Assembly: GCA_023159155.1 (NCBI GenBank)
Contig: JAJNNX010000008.1
Location: forward strand, 992,001-1,056,000
Direction: 5' to 3'
Source: Ustulina deusta
Taxonomy: Eukaryota; Ascomycota; Sordariomycetes; Xylariales; Xylariaceae
Length of the DNA: 64,000 nucleotides
The first letter of the stretch is position 1, and each line of letters opens with the position of its first letter. The notes under the pieces are model-generated. The model was not told where the DNA came from. It did not search any database and saw only the letters and a program-made list of their open reading frames with translations. This document shows positions 46,286-57,019 of the stretch, one piece after another. Made by a program: the position numbers and the translations under genes.

Positions 46286-48235
46286 TCAGGCCGCGCTTTG
46301 ATCCTCGACCTTGCGCTTTCTTGACCTCAAATGGCCCCTGGCTTCAACCTTACCCTCGGCAGGTTTGACTCTCCAAGCGGTGAAGATATACCCCTCGGCG
46401 CCACCCTTGCCTGACATTAGAGGGTGCGTCCGCCCGGGCAAGACTTGCCATTTTCTTACGCGACTAGTCTGGATCGAAGCACTTAGCACTAGTGACGGAT
46501 TCAAGGGGAAATCCTCGTTTCCGGGCCACTGCTCCTGCTCCTCGAGCGTCTTGCCCACTAATTCTTCGGGAATATTCGAGGCCCACGCGGCACGGCGTCC
46601 CAGGCTGTAACAGTCCGCGAGCTCCGTTAACGGCTCGATTGATTGCGAGTATATGGCGATAGGGGCGCCGCCCGCGAGTAAAGGAATGGCGTGTCGCATG
46701 ATGGAAATGGGATCCATTAAACTGGCTACTACAAGCCCTGAAAACTCACCCTTCCGGGTGGTGTCGATGATGTGTCGCGTCTTTAGCCACCGCTTGCGCT
46801 TACGGTGAAATGCGCTCCGGCGATTCGTTTTCCACGAGTAGATCTCTTCTGGCGTGGCACTGGGAGCCGGGGAGCTATATGTAGGATCGAGGTCTGGTTC
46901 CAGCAGCTGGAGCCAGGATAGGGTCATGAGGTGCTTGGAGAGAGGGTGGTGAGGGGTGTGAGTTGGATTTGTAATGTCGAAGTCGTAGTATCTCAGAAAA
47001 CTGAGGTTGGGTTGGGAATTTGGATGTATGTGGATTAATGTATTTGCGTGCGCATATGGCACGATATCATCTCTGCGGTGCTCGCCGGGTCGCTTTCGTG
47101 TGGCCTGGGGAGACTTCTGTGTTAATTCTTCAGACTCGCGCTTCACATCGATGTCGTCATTCTCCTGTACGCGAGGCTGAATAGGGCCTTCTCCATCTTT
47201 TGATACAGGCTGGTTTGCAACGGATGAGTCTCCTTGCCTGAGACCGGAAGATTTAGCTTTTGCCTGCTCTCTATTCAACTTGTCCGCCTCGGGTGGGTAG
47301 AGAATCCCCATGCGTTCAGCCATAGCGGCCACGAGAAAACCGCCCGTATCATCCACGACAAGCCAGCGGCCAGGAACTGATGTCTGTACTGATTCGGGTT
47401 CCTCCATATCCGTATCCTCGCCCTCTTGTTTTATTTTGACCACGGGCTGGGTCTCGCATGGATCCGACCCACCAAAATGGACATTCGCCCAACACCCTAG
47501 GAGTGCCACCATTTCGTCTCTCATGTCCATGATCTTAGAGGCATCCTTGTCCTCGAGTATCCAGTAGTCGAGCATCGGCACATCGAGTGGCAGTACGGAA
47601 AACCGCCTTATATACTTGCGCGTTTTCAGCAGCTTGTATTTTGCCAGAGAGTACTCCGTTTTCTGGTCAATGGCGGTGTGAGACAGCATGAGCTTTGCGA
47701 TCAGTTCCCTTCCCGCGTCGGTGCCGTCCTTTTTCAAGGCCTCAATCTCTCTCAGTGTAAGCGTCTGGCGCGCCGAGGCGTCAATCTCGGCACGGTCTGT
47801 GGTGGCAACTACAGCGCCGGAGTCGGAGTCGACGAGGGAGTACTCGACCCCCGAAGGAGGGGCATTGTCGGCACCGTCAGCATCGGGTGCTGGTGTTACC
47901 TCCTCGGAAGTCGAGGGGTCCGCGTCGGAAGAGAGGATGTCGGCGTAGAGCTCGGCTGGCGGTACAATTCGGAGCCGATTAAAGTTCTCATTAGGCTGCT
48001 TGTCTAGTAACTCGTAGGTAAGGTGGTATGGGCGTTGGATAATAAGATTCGTGGGGAAAGATCCGTATTTCCCCAAAGAAATAGTACTGCGAGGAGGAGC
48101 AACATCAGCAAGGGACCGGCGAGGCTGGGCATAGACAGAGAAATCATACGTATTCGGCGCAACTTGAAGAACTCGTAAATTCCCAGACGGAAGTCGAAGG
48201 ACCAACCAAGAATTGGGCTGCACTAGTGAGTGCAT
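46286..48235 (-). CDS. TRM6: tRNA (adenine-58-N1)-methyltransferase non-catalytic subunit Trm6/Gcd10
   Basis: The gene starts at the ATG at 48235 (MHSLVQPNSWLVLRLPSG). A probable 63-nt intron at 48087-48149 (GTATGA donor, GCTGAT, GCAG acceptor) gives exons 48235-48150 and 48086-46286 and 628 residues. If it is kept, the frame stays open, but 21 residues interrupt the block PNTTISLGKYGSFP. Family segments are IIQRPYHLTYELLD, the helix TLREIEALKKDGTDAGRELIAKL, the YIRRFSVLPLDVPMLDYW region and a C-terminal block with LNPSLVLSASIQTSRVRKWQVLPGR-type sequence (residues near 570-600). With Trm61, Trm6 makes m1A58 in tRNA, needed for initiator tRNA stability; it binds tRNA and lacks a working SAM site. 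The middle holds an acidic, low-complexity insert. The 3' end faces ARPC3 across only 286 bp. An upstream in-frame extension to 48394 looks like leader. Confidence 0.9.
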   Translation of the reverse strand: MHSLVQPNSWLVLRLPSGNLRVLQVAPNTYDFSVYAQPRRSLADVAPPRSTISLGKYGSFPTNLIIQRPYHLTYELLDKQPNENFNRLRIVPPAELYADILSSDADPSTSEEVTPAPDADGADNAPPSGVEYSLVDSDSGAVVATTDRAEIDASARQTLTLREIEALKKDGTDAGRELIAKLMLSHTAIDQKTEYSLAKYKLLKTRKYIRRFSVLPLDVPMLDYWILEDKDASKIMDMRDEMVALLGCWANVHFGGSDPCETQPVVKIKQEGEDTDMEEPESVQTSVPGRWLVVDDTGGFLVAAMAERMGILYPPEADKLNREQAKAKSSGLRQGDSSVANQPVSKDGEGPIQPRVQENDDIDVKRESEELTQKSPQATRKRPGEHRRDDIVPYAHANTLIHIHPNSQPNLSFLRYYDFDITNPTHTPHHPLSKHLMTLSWLQLLEPDLDPTYSSPAPSATPEEIYSWKTNRRSAFHRKRKRWLKTRHIIDTTRKGEFSGLVVASLMDPISIMRHAIPLLAGGAPIAIYSQSIEPLTELADCYSLGRRAAWASNIPEELVGKTLEEQEQWPGNEDFPLNPSLVLSASIQTSRVRKWQVLPGRTHPLMSGKGGAEGYIFTAWRVKPAEGKVEARGHLRSRKRKVEDQSAA

Positions 48236-51200
48236 GTTGACAGGTACTTTGGTTTGTCGTAAGAATTGAGGCAAGTGGATTGGTCTTCCGAAGACCGAAA
48301 AAAAAAAAAAGGTGAGAGCTCTGGGCTGTTGTTGCTTGCACCCCGCCAAATTGCTACCCTGACTAGGCCCACCAGCATACCTAGGAGTTCCCACCTAGCC
48401 CCAGAAAAGCTTCAGGCGGAATGGGCACGAACCTCGAAATGTTGCATGTTACGTATGGTATTTCGGTAGGTAGTCGCTTCTAAAAAGCCAAAGCGAGCAT
48501 CTATAAAACCTCTATATCTGTATTCATGCGAATTTTTTGCGGCGACAATATTCTATCCCTCTTGGAGAATACGATAGGTACATGTATTGTAGAACCGAAT
48601 ATCAGTTCCTCAATGGATAATCGATTCTTAAGGCTAGACCAATTACGTCCAATGCTAGATCGTTTCGAGATGGGACTAGCTGAATCTAGCAACTTGCCCT
48701 TTCAGGAAATGGAAATCCCTGTTCGTCTATCTAGCAAGATATGAAGTACAACAAGGAACGACCATGTTACGGTTGAGGTGAGATGGCAACGATTGCATGC
48801 ATTTTAAAATGTGCTCAAGATGGACAGGTAGCTGTGCAAAGAGGTATTCATTTCCTAGGTAGGCACTAAGATCGACAAGTGTTGTTCGGATATCCTGTAA
48901 GCAAGTCATTGTTTTGAAAGATTAATTCTTAATCTCTGAGAAGGCTGATAAAAAAAAAGGGATGCCGATTACTTCCAGCCTTTCTGCTCGATAGTCGTCA
49001 AGATCTTCTCAATTCCCCCTGTTGTCCACTAGTCTCCTACTACATAATGTTACCCAAGTAAATTGGAAAGGAGAATCAGCTTGGCAATGACCTGGTGGCA
49101 GCCTCATTTGTCTTTTGGCAGAGAATCAAGATCCTAACATGACATCGATGGGAATCGACAACAAGCAGTGGCATATAATAGTGGCTTTTTGTGGAGCCCA
49201 TTATGTGAGCTAGTGGGTGGACTTATGGTAGAATTCCTTTTAGTTCTTCTTGGACTAACCGACTGACAGGACTCTTGGACTCGGAGCTCACCTGTGCTTC
49301 ACCGACACCCCATCTGACATGGCCTATCCGTACAAGCAGCTATCTGACATTTAGAAATGATGCTTCTGGGCTGTAAACTATTAGAATTCTCTGTATGCAC
49401 ATCGGTCAAGAAAGAGCTGGAGATGATCGCTGAGTCCCGGGAAGAAGTTGAGGCCCTGCGCAATTTTAGCATTGCGGAATATAGTTTCGTCACATTTCCC
49501 AATATAATCGAGTTCCTTCCGGCACGAGCCGGTCTCGTCTCTCTAGCCTTACCAGATGACACAGCCAGGGTGCCGACGTTCTGATACCAATATTACGAGG
49601 AGTGGGCGACAAGCCCGCCGCCGTGGAACCTATTTCCTTAGACAAGGATACTGATGTGATAAGATGGGATGGATGTCGAGGGTGGTTGTAAGGCTAACAA
49701 AACACTACAACACCCTGCTATACGCCTCTGATGATTGTGTCATTGTAGCAACATTTGAATCCTAATATTTATATTAACCGATGCTGCTATTTATTTTCTT
49801 TTATATTTCATTTCTCCTTCGCTCCTCTTCTCATTCATTTTTCCTCTTCAACCCTTGTTCCTCATATGTTGTGTTTTGCTGGTTTATCTACTGTTGAGGT
49901 GCCACCAGGGCCGGTCCTATGATACACATACATACATGCAGGGAGGATTGGTCCTACCACGGACTATCACCCATCCAATGAATACGCAATTCATCCCGTA
50001 CTAGGTAGTTGAGACACGCTATTAGAGAGAAGTATCGACTTCATTCACATCTTTCTATCTTGTTCATTAGACTGTAATAGCTTAGTAGCTGGCGACTGTC
50101 CAGTCACACCATGATCATATCATCACTCCTGACCTTCACTTTTGAAGCAGTCGGATACTCCCGCACTCCCTACCCCAGAAAACAACATATTCCACCAAAT
50201 GGGCCTCAACTCAGTCTCAACTGTTAAGTCGTCATCTAGCAAGGAGCTCCCATGTTGGACCCAGAGAGAACAGTGAAGTGTGGAGTGGCAAAATTGTTGC
50301 CATTCCAAGTGAAAGTTACTGCCAGTCGTGATTGGTTCCAGATCAGTTGATTGCGCTGACGGATGCCTCCGAATGCAGTGGCATATTACATACACCATAC
50401 CACACCCAAATACAAAAGTTACGAGAGAGAGTAAGATCTCAGCCGTTTTAGCCTTAATGTAAGTACTGATTAGATATATTTTATCTTGTCTAAATCCCTG
50501 AGCAAGTCGATGGTCTCTAGAACACCGCTCCAGCTCTTATTTATACCCGATCCAATTCCGTTTCTGGTGGTGGCACAAGGCTATCGAAGAGGCTGAAAGA
50601 GACTCCCAGTGTGAAGTCAAACAAACTCTCCTTTCTAGTTCACTTGTCATTATATGTGCTGATGATGCCTAATATTGCCGCGCAAGGATTTAGAAATCTC
50701 TGATGCTATCCGTTCGCACCTTATCTAGGATACACACAATTTCCTCTATACTTGGGCATTCCTTAGTGACAGCACACATATGTAACATTAAGCCAAATCC
50801 TAATACGTTGACCCTTCTATAGCGGAAACAATAAGCTATTTCGCAGAACTTCCATCTCCGACTTCATGATTCAAGTTATTAGTGTTTCTGAGGCCGTCAA
50901 AATATGTGCTACTGGTAGCCGCGAACACGATCAATAGGAAACAGTTTCTAGCTACCACCACCGTCGTAGGATTAGTTGAAGGAGCGTGCAGGGGAGAAGA
51001 GGAGAGGAGTATTGCATCAATGAAGATATTTGAAATCAATAGCCCAAGTCTATTGCCTAATAAACCCTTGCGCAACGCACGTGGGTATGTTGAAGGATTA
51101 CTGGACCATCGATTGATTCCCTTTGCACTTATCTCTTCGAGCTGCAAGATACTCAACATGGCTGGAGATTTTTCGTCCAAGAGCATAGCCGTTTTACGTA

Positions 51201-51532
51201 ACAGAGAAGAGTTCATTGGTATATTACAGGGTATGGATATCGGTGTAACGCCTCGGGATTCTCAAAGTTGCTAGACCACCTAACGCCGTCCATGAAAGAA
51301 AGGTATCCGTTTAGGGTATTATATGCAAGAAGCCGGCTAACAACAAAAGAAAGAAGAAGCTCAATAAAAATCCGTCTTCTCGTGGTCCAAGACCATGCCA
51401 CGGAAAATAACTGCAGCGCTACACCGCAACACGACTCGCAAAAGTATAACATCGTCAAGTCGGGCGGCCGGCCTGTCTGCAGCTATTATATGCGCGCAGT
51501 GAGAGGCCCATCATCCCTTCCTTTGCTACTGA
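48236..51532. other. Intergenic region, no gene recognised
   Basis: About 3.3 kb, mildly AT-rich. Frames such as 49299-49584 and 50836-51274 occur on both strands and lack recognisable motifs; the one near 50836-51216 (-) and the sequence to its left faintly suggest degraded protein-coding DNA, but I cannot name a family. TRM6 is expected to have its promoter at the left end. Confidence 0.45.
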
Positions 51533-53280
51533 TCATCGGTTCTTGCTCCCTGATCCATTGCTTCCCAGGTTCTCGTCTCGTCGCGCGACTTCGTTGCTCG
51601 GAAGTTTGCCGAACTGCCATTCGGGTAGAGTGATACCGGTCTGCTCGTGGATCGTTGACATAAGGGGTGGCAGGAGTTGGTAAACTACGCGCATAGAAAC
51701 GTGTTAGTCAAGATCTGTGAGTCGAGTGTTATAGAACCTGCTCGATCATACGAGAAAAACAAAAGAAAACAGACAACAGGATTGGAAACGGGAGGTTTTA
51801 ATACGCACCATTGCGCATTGTCGCCGCGCTGTCTTGGCCGCCGCCGTTTCCACCGGATCCGGATCCGGAGCCTTCCGCGCCCGTGTTCCAAACGCTAATT
51901 TTGGGCTGCAAGCCTTGCACGGCGGCGGCGTTGGCCTTAGCAAGCGCGATGTAGGTGCCCTTCTCAATCATCATGTATCGCAGGAGGTTATCCGGCCCGC
52001 CGAACGCGTGGCCGAGCTTTGAGTAGGCTTCTGCCATAGCTGTTATAGCCTCGGCTTCCTTGAGCTGCTTTTGCAGGTTGGCATCGGCGATCATGTTGGC
52101 TTGCTCGTAATGAGCTCTTGCTTCGGCCTCGATTTCATACGCTTTTGCGTCTGCGGCCTGCTGTTTGGCTTCGCGGCTGATTGTGGCCTTGACGACGTCT
52201 GAAGCACGAAGGCGCTCAAGTTCTGCCGCGGCACGCTTGATCTCAACGTCTTTCTTCAAGTCTTCGTCCCGGGACTCCGTTGCACGAGTGGCTTGAATGC
52301 GAGCAATCTCGACATCACGACTGAGGTTAGTCTTCTGGGTGGCCAAGTTGGCTTCAGCCGCGGCACGCTCGATGTCTCGGTCAGTCTTCTGCACTGCCGT
52401 ATCTGCGTTGATCTTGGCGATTTGCCGTTCCTGATGTCCGCGTCTATCCGCTTCACCTACGTTTCCTCGGAGCTGGGCGTCGGCAACATCGATACGAGCT
52501 TGGTTCGTGGCGCCCTCGTGAGCCTTTTGTGATAGCGATTGGAAATACGTGGATCCGGCGGCATCTTTGAGTTCCTTCACGTTGGCGTTGTAGATCTTCA
52601 GGCCGAACTGGTCAAGCTCGCCCTGGATGTTGCGGAAGATACGGCGCTTGAATTCCTCTCGTTCGGTAAAGATTTCTTCCATGGTCATGCTTGAAACCAA
52701 CACTCGGGTCTCGCCTTCGATGATGCCTTTGACAATATTCTCAAGGTATTGCGTCCCCTTTTCTTTTTCGGACGAGTCTGCCAAAAGCATTGCATACTTC
52801 ATCAGAGCATCGCCCCGGTCCTCTTCGTTGACATGTTCCCCAGAAGGCACGTTGGATGCGAACTTGGAATTGGCACCGCGTGCGTTCACGTCACTTTTGA
52901 ATGGTAAACACTTGGAGTGTGCGTGAGGAGGGGGAAGCACATGAGACTTACGGGCCAATAGTAAAGACGACTGGAAGCAAGAACTGCAGCTTCTCCTTGG
53001 TCATTGCTAATGAAGATTTAGTTGGTGTTTACGGAAATGCTGGATTGGCATCTCTAGGGAGTAACTTACCTTGCAAATTCATACCATAGTCATGCGGCTG
53101 TACGGAGAAGCGAGTGCATCTTTGGAAAGGCCAAACCCATGCAGTTTTGGTGATGTGTACATTCTTAATATTCATGCCAGTGATGGCAAGGTACTTTGAG
53201 GTCCAAGGGTTAGTGAATTTTTGTTTTTTTGCTTTTAGATTCTATCTTACCTCGTCTGGAGCAGCAATCTTGTACGACAT
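51533..53280 (-). CDS. Flotillin-like SPFH/band-7 protein
   Basis: Five exons, 53280-53251, 53193-53070, 53006-52952, 52893-51809 and 51684-51533, giving 481 residues with all phases consistent. The N-terminus (MSYKIAAPDEYLAITGMNI) has no signal peptide. The SPFH domain covers roughly residues 1-200 and includes FTIGP and IFRNIQGELDQFGLKIYNAN. A long Ala/Glu/Lys-rich coiled coil follows (AADAKAYEIEAEARAHYEQA), the flotillin repeat region, then the conserved YMMIEKGTYIALAKANA and a Gly/Ser-rich linker. The last exon encodes VYQLLPPLMSTIHEQTG and a Ser/Asn-rich tail; stopping at the in-frame TAA at 51798 instead would remove this conserved tail and leave only three extra residues. Flotillins scaffold sterol-rich membrane microdomains and influence endocytosis and hyphal tip growth. 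Bacterial YuaG/FloT-type proteins are more distant. The neighbours give no further hint. Confidence 0.93.
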
Positions 53281-55454
53281 TTTGGTGGTATGTCAGGTGG
53301 GAGAGGTGAAGTAAGTGGGTAACAATCAAGTAAATAATAGATGCCCAACAATGGGAATGGAGGGGCACCTCTCTATAATATGGCGGCAGAAGAGGTTGAA
53401 TGTGACAAGGTCGCTTGGATTCGGGATGAAAAGAACAAAGTGATCGTCCTGGCAGATGCGACAGCTAACGTATGATGTTGATTATGTATATTTCAGCAGC
53501 AAGCTTCGGAGAGGAGGAGGGGGGGGGGCTAGTTAGGTAGGTTTTTATATTAACTGGACAATGTAAGCAAGTACTATGTACGCCCAGGCACATAGGGCTA
53601 CTCACGTCCCCTTTACAAGAAGACGGGCTATAGGTAGCTCCAAGGGAACTAGATGGCCATAATGCGAAGTTCTGTCTTTCCTGGTAATGACGTGGCTGTG
53701 CTAAGTCAGTAGACAGGCAAAAAGTATATAAGCGGCGCAACTATGAAATGCCTGTTCTAGCTACATAAGACATGAATAGTCTTAGAAGAAGGAGACGCAG
53801 TACACGAGAATCGAAGAGCTTGGCGAGTAAGTTCTTAGTCTACTAATAGGTAAGCCGGACACCGATTCATCCCCAACCCCGCCTCCGGGAGACGTATAGT
53901 GCACTAAAAGTACAGAACTGCCTACCTAGGTACCGACCTCCTACAAGTAGCTTTCCTGAGCTTACCCCTCTTTCTTTCACTGGAGGAAGGTGTGTTTTGA
54001 TTCATTGTCCCGTTGCAATTGCGAAGTTTACTGATACTACCTATAAGGTACCTAGGTACGATATCCCCAGAATTTCACGCGCGAATGTCATGCGGTGGAG
54101 GTACATCCATGGGCGGCATGGGGCACTGTAGTGCACCTGGAAATTAATGGGTTGGACATGGAAACCGGTCCACTGGGACCAATGGAAATGCTGCCAATTG
54201 CCAACAGGGAACAAACACTCAAGGCCTAGCCATATTAGGCCGTGTTAGTCTGGGCAGTACCTTAATCAGCGGCGCCATGAGCTAGGTACACTGCCCGGTC
54301 ACTTGACTACACTAGACGACGCTCGCTAAAACAGAGCTTAGAATCATCCCTACCTCGAACACCGAAGTAAGACGTTGATGATGGGCAAACTCTCGGTCTT
54401 CCCTTTAACCCTTTTGGATCTGCAACTGCCAGGTAGCGTAGGCATTTCCAACTCAGCCGGTTCCCTTGGTGTGGGCACAGCGAATCCTACCGTAGCAGCC
54501 CTGCAAGGGCAGCGCCCCATTGTTTCCCAGTCGAATCAGATGATAGTATGTACCTAATCATTTGCATATCGCAAACCTGTTGCATGGCTTTAAGCCGACA
54601 CCGCGGTGCGACATTGTGCAGCTGTTTAAGCATTTGTTGTCAAATGGCAGAAAGGCAGTAGGCAATGGAAAGGCGACACATGCCTCTTTGTCTCGGAATC
54701 CCAAAACCTAAATCCACCAAGACGAAAACGATGCCGAGTCGTCCGATGGTCTGATCGCCCTGCTCGGTCATCGAAAGAGGTTAAACAAGAACCTTGCTGA
54801 GCAAGTAGTGTCCACGGCTGAATGCAAGGCTGAATACTATACTACCGAGTTGAACTCGTATGATTACACTCTACACGCACGTTAGTAGGTATAGTGATAA
54901 CGGGTAGATTTGCTGACACCTTCCTCCCTGGGCGGATCAATACCTACCTAGGTAGGTAGTAGAGCGCCAGTAGAGGGACACGCCGCACGTGGCAGGATAC
55001 GCACGGGATACGGAGAGATACGAGCAGAGGATGTCTTGCAGGAATGGTCGACTGGCCCCGCACATTCCTTCGTGGCTGTGAAGTTCAGCCCGCCTAGCGA
55101 AGCTCGTGCAGAACCCTCCATCTCCACTTCACATCGCTAAGTCTTGTGTAAGTCCCGTTAAGGCAGTCTTCTGGAACCCATTTGCCTGTTAGTTTCGATC
55201 CTCCCCCACACTCTGTCTCAACCTCGTGAGTTTACCTGGGACCCACTCAAATGCTTCGGACATCCCTGAACAACGGCATCTTCGGAGGTACCTATCCCCT
55301 GACCTTCCACCTACTCTCTTCCTGAAGAGGGTCTTTGCCATTCGCTGTAACAATCCGTCCTCTTCTTGCTTGTCTTATTCCGAGGTGCTCTATCTGGACC
55401 TGATAGACACCCAACCGGGACACTGTCTTTGCCCTTGAATCAATCAGCATCTCA
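53281..55454. other. Intergenic region with TACCTAGGTA-type palindromes
   Basis: About 2.2 kb between divergently placed genes, so both promoters should lie here. Palindromic CCTAGG-centred sequences occur near 53932, 54049 and 54943. A run of about 11 G lies near 53518-53528. The short frame at 54375-54557 (+) has no recognisable feature. Confidence 0.5.
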
Positions 55455-56402
55455 ATGGACTTTACGCGCGCTCCCGAGGAGGAGTTGCCGCCTCCCTATA
55501 GTGTTCGCACCAGCGAGTATGCTTCGACCTCACATTCCGGGAGCATACAGGAAGGATCCTTCATCTCCCATCTGCAGCATCATCTTGCATCGTTGCCAAA
55601 TCGCATTCGAATGACACAGGAGGCTCATTCGATCCAGCAATCACTTGATGACGCTTCTCTGCTAGACCTTCTATTGCCCGAAATCGATGACTTCTTAGCA
55701 TACCTAGGTAGCTTACACACGACTCCTGAACTTGCCCATTTGACACTCATTCCCGAGGCCGCTGTACCTCCCAGTGCTATCCTCAGCGGTACGGAAGAGA
55801 TGCGTCAGCGGGGCGAGCCTTGTCGGGTCGCTCGCGTGGCCGTAGGCCTCAGCAACAATGAGAAGAAGTCAACAACTGCGAGCGATTCTAAACAGACCGC
55901 AACTAGCAGCCCGGACTGGTCCGTCGGACGGGAATTCAGCGACTGGGGGCGGTTTGGAGATTCTCCTTCGCCCACTAACCCATCCCAAACACAGAGCATG
56001 TTGTGGTGGAGAGATGAAAACATGGCACGTCGGCTAGCACGCCATCTACAACCTGCAACCAGAAACGAGCCTACCCCCCTCCAGACCCCTGTACAGGTAG
56101 CCGTTGAGGCGCGGCTGCCAGCGCAGAAAGAAAAGAAGGGATGGTTCTGGGGGAAGAAGGGTAATACGTCTGGTAGTACCTCGACGTTCGCAGCCAAGAC
56201 CGTGCAGGCGGACGTTGAATCATTCCCAGGGAGAGGTAACGCAACACAACCCCCTCCAAAGGAAGCTCAGAAGAAGGGAAAAGGAGGCGCGAGGATGTCT
56301 GTCACGGCGGAAGAAGTCGCTTTTCGCAGCGAGAATGAGCTAGGGTTAATGGAGAGCACCCGCGGGTGGGCTGTAGTGGTAGTGGTGCAAGTCAAGACAT
56401 GA
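55455..56402 (+). CDS. Fungal protein of unknown function with PPPY motif
   Basis: A single-exon frame of 315 residues from an ATG at 55455. The N-terminus has ELPPPYSV, a PY-type motif of the sort bound by WW domains of Rsp5/Nedd4 ubiquitin ligases. A helical segment follows (SFISHLQHHLASLPNRIRMTQEAH, DASLLDLLLPEIDDFLAYLG), and a middle W-rich stretch (DWSVGREFSDWGRFG, MLWWRDENMARRLARHL). A basic KEKKGWFWGKK patch and a C-terminal block EEVAFRSENELGLMESTRGWAVVVVV, likely a small folded element, complete it. The layout seems that of a conserved ascomycete protein, but I do not recognise a named family. No membrane segment or signal peptide is seen. Confidence 0.65.
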   Translation: MDFTRAPEEELPPPYSVRTSEYASTSHSGSIQEGSFISHLQHHLASLPNRIRMTQEAHSIQQSLDDASLLDLLLPEIDDFLAYLGSLHTTPELAHLTLIPEAAVPPSAILSGTEEMRQRGEPCRVARVAVGLSNNEKKSTTASDSKQTATSSPDWSVGREFSDWGRFGDSPSPTNPSQTQSMLWWRDENMARRLARHLQPATRNEPTPLQTPVQVAVEARLPAQKEKKGWFWGKKGNTSGSTSTFAAKTVQADVESFPGRGNATQPPPKEAQKKGKGGARMSVTAEEVAFRSENELGLMESTRGWAVVVVVQVKT

Positions 56403-57019
56403 GTTTTGACGATTAGGATCTTTCCGGCAACTATGGCAGCCATGCGTGATAGGCACTTCGGTGTCTTCAGACTTACTCATCTCTTGCCGGGGCACACTAC
56501 CTTAACAATGCGTAGTATGCGAGCCCACGCTGGCATTGGTTTTCACCGAAGGCGGCAAAACCAGTGGGCGTCTACCGTCCGATCGAAGAAGACTCACAAG
56601 TGTAACCACACCACTCAGCGTCAAATGGAAAGATAGAAAGAGAAGGGCCAAACTCACTCACTCACGTGGCCAACAAGAAGTGTCACCCGTCGTTGCATCT
56701 ATGACAAAGACTTGCGTATACCTTGCGATCGTTGTTACTCAGAGTGGTCTGGCCGTGGAAAAGATTGTGATTGCTAAACAATGTATTTTATTCTCAGGTT
56801 CGCAACTTTGGTATTTAATCCCGCTCCCCCACAACATCCCAATCAACTGACTAAGATTACTATCGACGACTAGTCGTACAACCATGTTTCAGAGACCTCG
56901 CACATCCAAAGTACTGAGTCCTCTTCCATGATTCGCTAGATAACGTCCACCCTGACTGACTTTACGAAGCTCGTCACCGCAGCTAGCTTGGCCTAACCAC
57001 ATTGCATTACGGATTCATC
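56403..57019. other. Short intergenic region
   Basis: About 0.6 kb between two genes on the same strand. Only short frames without features are present. Confidence 0.5.

Noticed and set aside
50836..51274. Overlapping frames that faintly suggested ankyrin-type or other degraded coding DNA
   Set aside because: I could not identify conserved positions or a consistent repeat length, so a family call would be guesswork.
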